A stretch of 64,000 nt of DNA from Pampinifervens sp037481935 (GTDB taxonomy: Bacteria; Aquificota; Aquificia; Aquificales; Aquificaceae): NCBI RefSeq assembly GCF_046159715.1, contig NZ_JBJXCT010000011.1, positions 1 to 64,000 on the forward strand, given 5' to 3'. The translations under genes and the position numbers were made by a program. Every line of letters starts with the position of its first letter. The stretch's first letter is position 1. Positions 24,813 through 32,343 of this stretch are shown in pieces. The notes under the pieces were generated by a model. The model worked only from the letters and a program-made list of their open reading frames with translations, was not told the DNA's origin and searched no databases.

Positions 24813-25985
24813 ATGCTTAAGGAAACCATAGACCCCCTATCTCTACAGTATGAGAATTCTCGCAGATACTTTCGAGAATTCCTCTCCGAAAGGGAGCATA
24901 TCCTTCCACATTTAAAGCCAGATAAAACTCCTGTGCTCCTTATGGACCTGCAGGGTATAAAGAGCAGATACATTGAGGTAAAGTATCACTTTTCCCAGTT
25001 TAAGGTTTACTACGCAGTCAAAGCCAACGACCACATGGATGTTCTTAAAACCCTTGCAGAGCTTGGCTCTGGCTTTGAGGTAGCTTCCTCTCAAGAGCTA
25101 CAGAAAGTTCTTAGCCTGGGAGTAAAGCCAGAAAGGGTCATATCCAGCAATCCCATAAAGCCCATGGATTTCATAGATTACGCCTACAGAAAGGGGATTA
25201 ACAGGTTTGTGGTGGACTCTTTTACTGAGGTGGACAAGATATCAAAGGTAGCTCCCAGGTCAAGAGTTTATGTGAGGCTGGTGGTTCCCAACGAGGGAAG
25301 CGACTGGCCACTTTCAAAGAAGTTCGGCGTGGATGTGGATATGGCCCTTGATATATTAGAATACGCACAGAATAAGGGTCTTGTGCCATATGGCATAACC
25401 TTTCATGTGGGCTCGCAGTGCAACAACTTCAGAAACTGGCTAATCGGTATAAAGAGGGTAAGTGAACTCTGGCAGAAGTCAAAACTCAGAGGGCTGAGGC
25501 TTCAGATGCTAAACATGGGCGGAGGTATTCCTGTAAGATACACCTACGAGGCCCTCAGGATAGAGGATATAGCCTACTACGTAAAGGGTCTTTTGCAGAA
25601 GTTCATGCCCTCTCTCCCCCATGAGCTTCAGATAGAGCCAGGAAGGGGCATTGTGGGAGACCAGGGCATAATGGTCTGCAGAGTTATAGGAAAAGCGAGG
25701 AGAGGTGATGAGAACTGGCTATACATAGACACGGGCGTCTTTAACGGGCTTGCGGAGGCTCTGGGGGGAATAAGATACCCCTTCTATCTGGAGAAGGAGG
25801 GAGAGCTTAAGGAATGGACTATTGGAGGTGTCTCCTGCGACAGCATGGATGTGGTGGCACGCATGGTGCCGCTGCCTGAGCCAGAAGTTGGGGACTACTT
25901 ATACATACTCTCCGCCGGTGCCTATACTACTGTTTACGCAGCAGACTTTAACGGCTTTCCAGAGCCTGAGGTTCTGTGCCTCTAA
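24813..25985 (+). CDS. PLP-dependent ornithine/lysine decarboxylase family protein
   Basis: A 390-residue fold-type III enzyme of the Orn/DAP/Arg decarboxylase family. The pyridoxal phosphate lysine is in VYYAVKANDH (about 70), the glycine loop in MLNMGGGIP, EPGRGIVGD follows, and the catalytic cysteine region is GVSCDSMDVV. GVSCDSMD with the short length points to ornithine/lysine (polyamine) rather than diaminopimelate decarboxylase. Polyamines such as long-chain forms are important in thermophiles. The 3' end overlaps the convergent PilT-like gene by 38 bases. Confidence 0.85.
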   Translation: MLKETIDPLSLQYENSRRYFREFLSEREHILPHLKPDKTPVLLMDLQGIKSRYIEVKYHFSQFKVYYAVKANDHMDVLKTLAELGSGFEVASSQELQKVLSLGVKPERVISSNPIKPMDFIDYAYRKGINRFVVDSFTEVDKISKVAPRSRVYVRLVVPNEGSDWPLSKKFGVDVDMALDILEYAQNKGLVPYGITFHVGSQCNNFRNWLIGIKRVSELWQKSKLRGLRLQMLNMGGGIPVRYTYEALRIEDIAYYVKGLLQKFMPSLPHELQIEPGRGIVGDQGIMVCRVIGKARRGDENWLYIDTGVFNGLAEALGGIRYPFYLEKEGELKEWTIGGVSCDSMDVVARMVPLPEPEVGDYLYILSAGAYTTVYAADFNGFPEPEVLCL

Positions 25986-26790
25986 AAGTAAGGGAGACCG
26001 TTCCATCTGCATCGCTGTTCACATATACCCATGACCTGAGAAGAGGTTCAGAAAGCTCAAGAAAGGTTTTATCAACTACGGGCATATTTAGCAGAAGTAG
26101 CGTATTTTCAGCAAGCCTGAGCATGTATTCCATATCTCTGGATGGTATCACCTCCCTGTAGCCCATGAAAAGCACGTTGGGGTTCATGTAAAAGGCATCC
26201 TTAAGACCCTCTTCAAAGGTGTCAACATCCACGCCGACCTCCCTCTGAATTACAAGAGACTGCCCATGCCTGAGCAGGAAGGTAAGAGGCGACTCAAGAA
26301 TGAACACAACCCTGCTGTAGTTATCACATATATTCTGCAGAAGGGAATATATGAGCGTGTTCACAAGGGCATGATTTTTCCCCTGAAATACAACAAAGCC
26401 AGAGCTGTATAGCCTCAATATCTCATCAAGCCTTCCGGCACTATTTTTGTCAGGGCACAGCCTGCCAAGGGGCGGTATATGGTAGGGTGTTTTAAGTATG
26501 TAAACCACATAGCTACCCCTCTGGGTTATGTATTTGACCCTGAACCTTCCCACATTCTGAAGACCAAAGGAAAACATCCCCTCCCTTCCAAGTGGACCCA
26601 GAGCAAAGGGTGTATGGCTTCTGAGGGCAACCAGCGTATCCCTTATGTCCTCAGGGGTGAGAAGGGCGTCGGATACCTTTATGAGTTTCTGACCCCTCTT
26701 TTCCGTTATAAAGGCCTTTGGCACCAGGTATACCTCTGTTATATCCTCGCTTGCACTCAGATAACTTATCAGGTGTGGCACATAGTTCAT
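25948..26790 (-). CDS. PilT-like secretion ATPase homolog with a degenerate nucleotide site
   Basis: A 280-residue relative of type IV pilus motor ATPases (PilT/PilU). The His-box block RHGQSLVIQREVGVDVDTF and FEEGLKDAFYMNPNVLFMG match PilT closely. However, the P loop is lost: where PilT has GPTGSGKS this protein has FQGKNHALVN, and the Walker B region GEMRD is GYREV. The Asp-box is FILESPLTF. It therefore looks like a pseudo-ATPase, perhaps a regulatory partner of a true PilT encoded elsewhere. No pilus gene is adjacent. AAGGAG precedes the ATG. Confidence 0.75.
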   Translation of the reverse strand: MNYVPHLISYLSASEDITEVYLVPKAFITEKRGQKLIKVSDALLTPEDIRDTLVALRSHTPFALGPLGREGMFSFGLQNVGRFRVKYITQRGSYVVYILKTPYHIPPLGRLCPDKNSAGRLDEILRLYSSGFVVFQGKNHALVNTLIYSLLQNICDNYSRVVFILESPLTFLLRHGQSLVIQREVGVDVDTFEEGLKDAFYMNPNVLFMGYREVIPSRDMEYMLRLAENTLLLLNMPVVDKTFLELSEPLLRSWVYVNSDADGTVSLTFRGTEPQALESR

Positions 26791-26837
26791 CCTATCTCTC
26801 CTTGTTGATAATCCTCATAGCAGGGTCAGCAGTAAGA

Positions 26838-26845
26838 ATTATATT
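26838..26845. promoter_or_regulatory. Divergent promoter core between the PilT-like gene and mrp
   Basis: TATATT (26840-26845, plus) and TATAAT (26843-26838, minus) overlap. The plus hexamer directly abuts an ATG at 26846 that cannot then be in the mRNA; the next in-frame ATG at 26870 has AGGAGGAG and is the likely start. The minus transcript has a leader of about 40 bases ending in AAGGAG. Confidence 0.5.
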
Positions 26846-26869
26846 ATGCCTAAACTTCAGGAGGAGAAA

Positions 26870-27904
26870 ATGGCAGTAAAGGATGTTATGGAGGCTCTAA
26901 GGGATACGGTTGTTAACAACTCAAGGCTCTCTGAGCTTGTCAAGGACATAAAACTTATAGGTAGAACCCTTGAGATAGTCTACAGGCTTCCTCAAAAGGG
27001 GCTTGAGGAAGATATAGTTGAAAAGACAAGAAATGCCCTTGAGAGGGTGCCTGATGTAGAAGACATCAAGGTAAGGTTTGTGGAGGATGTTCCTGCACAG
27101 CCTGTCATGGGTGCACCTGCCTTTACCAGAAGGAGGGTGCCGGGCATAAAGCATCTGATAGCAGTGGGCAGTGGAAAGGGCGGCGTAGGAAAGTCCACCG
27201 TATCTGCAAACCTTGCCCTCGCCCTTTCAAAGCTGGGCTACAGAGTAGGTCTTCTTGATGCGGACATATACGGACCAAGCATCCCCACCATAATGGGGGT
27301 AAAGGGTGAAAGGGTCCATGTGGATGAAGGAAACAGGATTATACCGGTGGAGAAATACGGAATAAAGCTGCTGTCTATAGGCTTTTTACTTCCCTCCGAA
27401 GATACCCCGGTTATATGGCGTGGTCCCATGCTTATGAAGGCCCTGACCCAGTTCCTCTTTGACGTTAAATGGGGAGAGCTTGATTACCTTGTTCTTGACC
27501 TTCCGCCTGGCACGGGGGATGTTCAGCTCACACTGGCTCAGAACGTGCACATGGGGGGTGCAGTGGTGGTTACAACTCCTCAGGATGTGGCTCTGGCGGA
27601 TGTGAAGAAGGCGGTTGCCATGTTCAAGGAGGTTCAGATACCAGTTCTGGGTGTTATAGAGAACATGGCATACTTTATCTGTCCCGACAGCGGTAAAAAG
27701 TATTACATATTTGGAAAGGGAAGGGTGGCAGAATTTGCGACCGCATACGGACTGAAGATCCTTGGCTCCATACCCGTTGACCCTGAGCTTGCGGAGACTT
27801 CAGACCTGGGGGTGCCCGTAGTGGAAAGCCATCCCGACTCAGACACCGCAAGGGCCTTTATAAGCATAGCAAAACTTATAAGCGACATAACAGAAAGGAG
27901 GTAA
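26870..27904 (+). CDS. mrp: Mrp/NBP35-family iron-sulfur carrier ATPase
   Basis: Carries and transfers 4Fe-4S clusters; needed for complex I maturation in some organisms. The 344-residue product has an N-terminal DUF59/MIP18-like domain (about 1-80), a deviant Walker A GKGGVGKST (about 105-113), the DADIYGPS switch and the DLPPGTGD motif. The usual CPxC cluster ligands read ICPDSGK here, so the second cysteine is a serine. The ATG at 26870 was chosen over 26846 because of AGGAGGAG and the promoter position. First gene of mrp-nifS-like-queH. Confidence 0.88.
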   Translation: MAVKDVMEALRDTVVNNSRLSELVKDIKLIGRTLEIVYRLPQKGLEEDIVEKTRNALERVPDVEDIKVRFVEDVPAQPVMGAPAFTRRRVPGIKHLIAVGSGKGGVGKSTVSANLALALSKLGYRVGLLDADIYGPSIPTIMGVKGERVHVDEGNRIIPVEKYGIKLLSIGFLLPSEDTPVIWRGPMLMKALTQFLFDVKWGELDYLVLDLPPGTGDVQLTLAQNVHMGGAVVVTTPQDVALADVKKAVAMFKEVQIPVLGVIENMAYFICPDSGKKYYIFGKGRVAEFATAYGLKILGSIPVDPELAETSDLGVPVVESHPDSDTARAFISIAKLISDITERR

Positions 27905-27907
27905 AAA

Positions 27908-29128
27908 ATGTTTGTAAAAAAAGCAGGAAAAAGGGTTGTTTACCTTGACCACATAGCCACAACGCCTGTGGCAGAAGAAGTCCTGCATGCCATGCTTCCC
28001 TACTTCAGGGAAAACTTTGGAAATCCCACATCCCTGCACAGTTTTGGACAGGTGGCAAAGAAGGCCATAAACGAAGCCCGTGAAAAGCTGGCAAGTCTTA
28101 CCAACGCAAACTCTCCAGAGGAACTCATCTTTACTTCTGGTGGTATAGAGGCAAACAACCTTGCCATAAAGGGTATAGCGGAGGCATATGAAAAAAAGGG
28201 AAGGCACATAGTCACCACAGAGATTGAACACCACTCTATTCTCCACCCCCTCAAGAGCCTTGAAAAGAAAGGTTGGGAAGTTACATACCTAAAGCCCGAT
28301 AACTACGGCCTCATAGACCCTCAGCAGCTGGCTGATGCCATCCGGCCCGATACGGTGCTGGTGAGTATAGGACATTCCAACAGGGAAATAGGAACCATAC
28401 AGAACATAAAGGAGCTTGTCCGGGCTGCAAAGGAGAAGAACCCAAAGGTTATATTCCATACGGACGCCTGCCCCACACTGGGACACTACCCTGTAGACCT
28501 TAAGGACTGGGGCGTGGATGCTGCATCCTTTACCGCCCATCTCATGTATGGACCCAAGGGCGTGGGAGCCCTCTGGACGAGGAAGGGCGTGAAGATAAGA
28601 CCACTCATTGAGGGTGGAACTCAGGAAAGGGGGGTCAGAGCGGGAACTGAGAACGTGCCGGGCATAGTGGGCTTCGGCGCTGCATGCGAGCTTGCCATGA
28701 GAGAATTATCTGACAGGATGCAGAGGCTGTCTTCTTACAGAGACAGGCTCAGAAAGGGTCTGGAAGAAAGGCTTGAGATGATAGAGTTTACTGGGCATCC
28801 CATCCAGAGATTACCACACCACCTATCTCTGATCGTGCATCTTATAGAGGGGGAGGCTATGCTTCTCAGGCTTGACCTCATGGGCATAGAGACGGCCTCT
28901 GGTTCCGCCTGTGTATCCCTCGCCCTGAAGCAATCTCATGTGCTCTTTGCGGTAGGTGTTCCAAAAGAGGTGGCAAACGGCTCCATAGTTTTCAGTTTTG
29001 GAAGGGAAAACACGGAGGAAGACGTAGAATACGTTATAGAGGAGTTTCCAAAGACAGTGAAACTGCTCAGAGAGCTATCTCCCTTTAATCCTGAGAACTG
29101 GGAGCAATATGTAAAGGGTAAAAAATGA
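27908..29128 (+). CDS. NifS/IscS-like protein lacking the PLP lysine
   Basis: A 406-residue homolog of cysteine desulfurases. Many family blocks are kept: YLDHIATTP (usually YLDNAATTP), TSGGIEANNLAIKG, EIEHHSI, GGTQERGVRAGTENV and the active-site loop TASGSACVS with its cysteine. But the cofactor lysine, normally in SAHKxYGPKG, is leucine: TAHLMYGPKG, codon CTC at 28541-28543 (residue 212). Without it a normal Schiff base cannot form. An archaeal IscS (Archaeoglobus) is known to lack this lysine too and still scaffolds clusters. The gene sits three bases after mrp and overlaps queH, so a cluster-assembly role without desulfurase activity is plausible. Confidence 0.85.
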   Translation: MFVKKAGKRVVYLDHIATTPVAEEVLHAMLPYFRENFGNPTSLHSFGQVAKKAINEAREKLASLTNANSPEELIFTSGGIEANNLAIKGIAEAYEKKGRHIVTTEIEHHSILHPLKSLEKKGWEVTYLKPDNYGLIDPQQLADAIRPDTVLVSIGHSNREIGTIQNIKELVRAAKEKNPKVIFHTDACPTLGHYPVDLKDWGVDAASFTAHLMYGPKGVGALWTRKGVKIRPLIEGGTQERGVRAGTENVPGIVGFGAACELAMRELSDRMQRLSSYRDRLRKGLEERLEMIEFTGHPIQRLPHHLSLIVHLIEGEAMLLRLDLMGIETASGSACVSLALKQSHVLFAVGVPKEVANGSIVFSFGRENTEEDVEYVIEEFPKTVKLLRELSPFNPENWEQYVKGKK

Positions 29129-30369
29129 AGATTCTGGTTCACATCTGCTGTGCTCCTGATGCGGTTTACTTTCTCAAAAGGCTGAGAGAGGACCATCCTC
29201 ATGCACAGCTTGTGGGCTTTTTCTACGACCCCAACATCCACCCCTACGAAGAATACAGACTGAGGCTTCTGGAAACCCACAGGGCCTGCAGGGAGCTGGG
29301 CATAGAGCTCCATGAAGGTGAGTATGACCTGGAAAACTGGCTATCTGCGGTAAAGGGCTATGAGGAGGAGCCAGAAAGAGGCAGGAGGTGCGCCATATGC
29401 TTTGACTACAGGCTTCTCAGGAGCCTTGAGTTTGCAAAGGAGGTGGGTGCAACCCACCTGACCACAACCCTTCTCATGAGCCCCAAGAAGGAGTTTCTCA
29501 TGCTAAAAGAAAGTGGTGAAAAGGTATGTGAGGGCTCGGGCATACAGTTTCTCCCTCTGGACTATCGCAAGGGTGGTGGCACTCAGGAGATGTTCAGGCT
29601 CTCTAAAGAGCTTCAGTTTTATCATCAGGACTACTGCGGATGCATTTACGGACTTTTCAAACAGAAAAAGGGAGATGTGCACTGGGACCTCCTATCTTCT
29701 GGCGGAAGGAGACCTGGAAGCAAAGAGGAGCTGAGTTTTATAAAGGAGATAAGGCTCTTTGCACAGGGTGAGCTTGGTCTTTCCTGCAGGGAATGGGAGT
29801 TTGGGTTCATAAACTGGCGGCTCCTTCAGGGAAGGCTGGAGGTAGCAGGTCAGACAGTCCCTTCCTTTGTCCGACCCTACTCTCCTTCCATAAAAGGTCT
29901 TCTGAAGGCGGACCCGGAAGAGAAGGTGGGAAGGGTCATATACTTCAACAAGGGAGGTCTAAAAGTTATACTCACAGAGGGGCTCAGAGACGAGCCTCTT
30001 GATACGCCAGACAACCTCTGCAGTCCCACCTTTCTTGTGCCAGAAGATTATGAGGAGCTTCTTCTGAAAAATCGTGTTTCAGCCACACTTCAGACGGAGA
30101 TAGTCCCAGAAAGGTCTCTTCTTTTAATTATTGGCAGCACAGAGGCTGAGGAAATAGTCCACCTGCCTGCAGATACCCTTCAGGATGGAAGGGGTATAAG
30201 CATGGACTGGCTCAGGGAGTTTCTCTCAAGGGGGCGGAGGGAAATTGCTATAGGAAAAAGAGCTTACCTTGTAGCCGGCGCCAGCAGTCTGGGAAATCCT
30301 GGCATAAGATACTTTGAGGAGAGAACGGGCAAAAAGGTCAGCAGTCTTCTCTGTAATCAAAACTTTTAG
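29125..30369 (+). CDS. queH: Epoxyqueuosine reductase QueH with a long C-terminal extension
   Basis: Performs the last step of queuosine synthesis, reducing epoxyqueuosine in tRNA. The first ~200 residues are QueH (DUF208): HICCAPD (Cys pair), DPNIHPYEEY, RCAICFDYR and QDYCGCIYG supply the cluster and catalytic cysteines. Residues about 200-414 are an extra region with no family I recognise. The start overlaps the nifS-like stop (ATGA), and 32 bases at the 3' end overlap convergent mazG. Grouping with mrp suggests cluster supply. Confidence 0.88.
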   Translation: MKILVHICCAPDAVYFLKRLREDHPHAQLVGFFYDPNIHPYEEYRLRLLETHRACRELGIELHEGEYDLENWLSAVKGYEEEPERGRRCAICFDYRLLRSLEFAKEVGATHLTTTLLMSPKKEFLMLKESGEKVCEGSGIQFLPLDYRKGGGTQEMFRLSKELQFYHQDYCGCIYGLFKQKKGDVHWDLLSSGGRRPGSKEELSFIKEIRLFAQGELGLSCREWEFGFINWRLLQGRLEVAGQTVPSFVRPYSPSIKGLLKADPEEKVGRVIYFNKGGLKVILTEGLRDEPLDTPDNLCSPTFLVPEDYEELLLKNRVSATLQTEIVPERSLLLIIGSTEAEEIVHLPADTLQDGRGISMDWLREFLSRGRREIAIGKRAYLVAGASSLGNPGIRYFEERTGKKVSSLLCNQNF

Positions 30370-31096
30370 ACTCAAGCCATAGCACATCCATCTCCTGAAG
30401 GGTCATATCCTTTAGCTCCCTGCCCATCTCTCTGGCTCTCCTCTCCATATACCTGAACCTTTTTTCAAACCTGTCGTTGGCCTTCTGCAGGCAAAGCTCG
30501 GCGTCCAGCCCCAGAAGCCTCCCAAGCTCCACCACCGCAGTGAGGAGGTCGCCCAGCTCGTGCTCCAGCTCTCTTCTATCTCCCAGAGCCATGGCTTCTT
30601 TTAACTCCTGTAGCTCCTCCATGAGCTTCTCTATGACCTGCTCGGGTCTTTCAAAGTCAAAACCCACAAGGCTCGCCCTGTCCTGAAGCTTCTGAGACCT
30701 CATAAGAGCTGGAAGATTTCTGGGAACACCATCAAGGACGCTCTCCCTTTCTCTGAGCTTTCTCTCCTCCCAGTTTCTGAGAACCTCTTCCGGGCTTTCA
30801 CAGCCAAAGACATGAGGGTGGCGGTCTACGAGCTTTTTGCTGAGCCCTTCTATCACATCCTTTATGTCAAAGGCAGACCTCTCCTTAGCTATCTGAGAGT
30901 GGAAAACCACCTGAAGCAGAAGGTCTCCAAGCTCTTCTTTCAGCTTCTTGTCATCACCCGAGTCTATGGCATCAAGGAGTTCATAGGCTTCCTCTACAAG
31001 GTATTTTTTCAGGCTCTGGTGTGTCTGAGACCTGTCCCAGGGACATTTTGAGCGTAGCTCTTCCATGATATTCAGGAGTCTATCAAAGGCTTCCAT
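30338..31096 (-). CDS. mazG: Nucleoside triphosphate pyrophosphohydrolase MazG
   Basis: Hydrolyses nucleoside triphosphates to monophosphates, cleansing damaged nucleotides and affecting alarmone levels. The 252-residue protein has tandem MazG domains. In each the metal-binding EExxE...ExxD pattern is visible: EEAYELLDAI and ELGDLLLQV in the first, then MEELQELKEAM and ELGDLLTAVVELGR in the second. The N-terminus CPWDRSQTHQSLKKYL is diagnostic. A TATAAT seven bases before the ATG implies a leaderless mRNA. Confidence 0.94.
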   Translation of the reverse strand: MEAFDRLLNIMEELRSKCPWDRSQTHQSLKKYLVEEAYELLDAIDSGDDKKLKEELGDLLLQVVFHSQIAKERSAFDIKDVIEGLSKKLVDRHPHVFGCESPEEVLRNWEERKLRERESVLDGVPRNLPALMRSQKLQDRASLVGFDFERPEQVIEKLMEELQELKEAMALGDRRELEHELGDLLTAVVELGRLLGLDAELCLQKANDRFEKRFRYMERRAREMGRELKDMTLQEMDVLWLESKSFDYREDC

Positions 31097-31113
31097 GGGC
31101 TATATTATAGTCT
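31097..31113. promoter_or_regulatory. 17-bp palindromic promoter core between mazG and the coiled-coil gene
   Basis: The space between two ATGs holds CTATATTATAG, symmetrical around its centre. On the minus strand TATAAT (31109-31104) is seven bases from the mazG ATG. On the plus strand TATTAT (31103-31108) is five bases from the ATG at 31114. Neither gene has a ribosome binding site here. Symmetric -10 elements are known to drive transcription both ways, and this is the tidiest example in the window. Confidence 0.6.
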
Positions 31114-32319
31114 ATGCTGAGAGAGGCTCTGAAACTGCTTTTCCTCATAGTATCCTACAACTTCATACTTCATTACCTGTCCACCTTCCTGCCAGTCCCC
31201 CTATTCCCCTATCAGATGGAAGATATTCTCATGGTAGCATCCTTTGTTTCAGCTCTTTACCTGGCCTGGCTTTTTGGATACAGAGAGAGAACAGTAATCT
31301 GGCTTGCATACGTTTCCCTCTTTCAGGTTGTAGGACTTTCATTCTTGAGAGAAGACTATGAGGTCATAACCCAGTTTCTTCCACCTCTTTTGCTGACCGT
31401 TTCCCTTATATGGCTTTTTGAATCTCCCATGGAAAGAAGAACGAGAAGGCTTGAGGAGGAAAGAAGGAGGCTTGAGGAAGAGCTTAGAAGGAATGACGCA
31501 GAACTCAGAAGACTTCTTGAGCAGATAAACCTTTCAAAAGACCTCGCAGAGAGGCTTTCCAGGGAGAAGGAGATCATAGAGAGGGAATTCAGAAGGCTGA
31601 GGGAGGAAGAGCTCGCAGAGAAGGAAGAGCTTGAGCGTGAGAGGGAAATTCTGGTCCAGAAGCTTCAGGAGAATCAGAGAAAACTCACTGAATACACAGA
31701 TAGGCTTGAAAGACTTACAAAAATAAACAGAGAACTCTTTGAGATGCTCGAAGCTATACAGGATGTAGAGCCAAAGGGAGGAAAAGAGGAAGTATCAAGA
31801 TTAAGACAGGAGAGGAAAAGGCTTTCCAGAGAGCTCATACAGATGCAGGAACTTTTAGAGGAACTATCAAGAGAAAACATGGAGATAAGTAAAAAATACG
31901 AGGACCTCCTGAAGAAGTTTGAACAGGAAAGGAGAGAAAGGGAAAGGCTTGAGGTGGAGGTAGAAAACCTTCTCAAGCAGGTAGAGAACAGGAAGGAAGT
32001 CTATGAGGAAGTGTTTTCCTTCCTGTTTGAAAACATAGAGTTTGAAGAGAGAGCGATAAGGGAATTTTTGGAGCTTGACAGGGTTGCAAAAAGGGAGTTT
32101 CTCAGAGAGCTCATGCTACTGAACATGAAGGACAGGGACGAGAGGTTTGAGGTCATGAAGGGATACAGAAATGTCTTCAAGTTAAAGCCCATGGGCGGGA
32201 GGATATACTTTACCTTTGGTGGAGTAAAAAGATGGAAGGTGATAGGCATGCTATGGGGTGAGGAGGACAAGACCAAGGACAGATACGCCAGGGAGCTTCT
32301 GGTAAAATATAAGGATTAA
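31114..32319 (+). CDS. Membrane-anchored long coiled-coil protein with a possible RelE-like tail
   Basis: A 401-residue protein. Residues about 1-105 hold three to four membrane helices. Residues about 106-300 are a charged heptad-repeat coiled coil rich in Glu, Arg and Leu. The last 100 residues are globular; KREFLRELMLLN, VFKLKPMGGRIYFTFG and VKRWKVIGMLW resemble the compact strand order of RelE/HigB-type domains, but catalytic residues cannot be assigned, so this is tentative. It is the first gene of an operon with baeRF, NYN RNase and ribF. It could tether the others near the membrane. The start is probably leaderless. Confidence 0.5.
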   Translation: MLREALKLLFLIVSYNFILHYLSTFLPVPLFPYQMEDILMVASFVSALYLAWLFGYRERTVIWLAYVSLFQVVGLSFLREDYEVITQFLPPLLLTVSLIWLFESPMERRTRRLEEERRRLEEELRRNDAELRRLLEQINLSKDLAERLSREKEIIEREFRRLREEELAEKEELEREREILVQKLQENQRKLTEYTDRLERLTKINRELFEMLEAIQDVEPKGGKEEVSRLRQERKRLSRELIQMQELLEELSRENMEISKKYEDLLKKFEQERRERERLEVEVENLLKQVENRKEVYEEVFSFLFENIEFEERAIREFLELDRVAKREFLRELMLLNMKDRDERFEVMKGYRNVFKLKPMGGRIYFTFGGVKRWKVIGMLWGEEDKTKDRYARELLVKYKD

Positions 32320-32343
32320 AGGAAATCAATGAGGAGGTAGTTG

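Noticed and set aside
24647..24973. 108-codon minus-strand frame across the tRNA
   Set aside because: It reads through tRNA-Arg and the decarboxylase start, so it is not a gene.
26846..26869. ATG at 26846 as the start of mrp
   Set aside because: It directly abuts the -10 hexamer and so would not be in the mRNA; the ATG at 26870 has AGGAGGAG at proper spacing.
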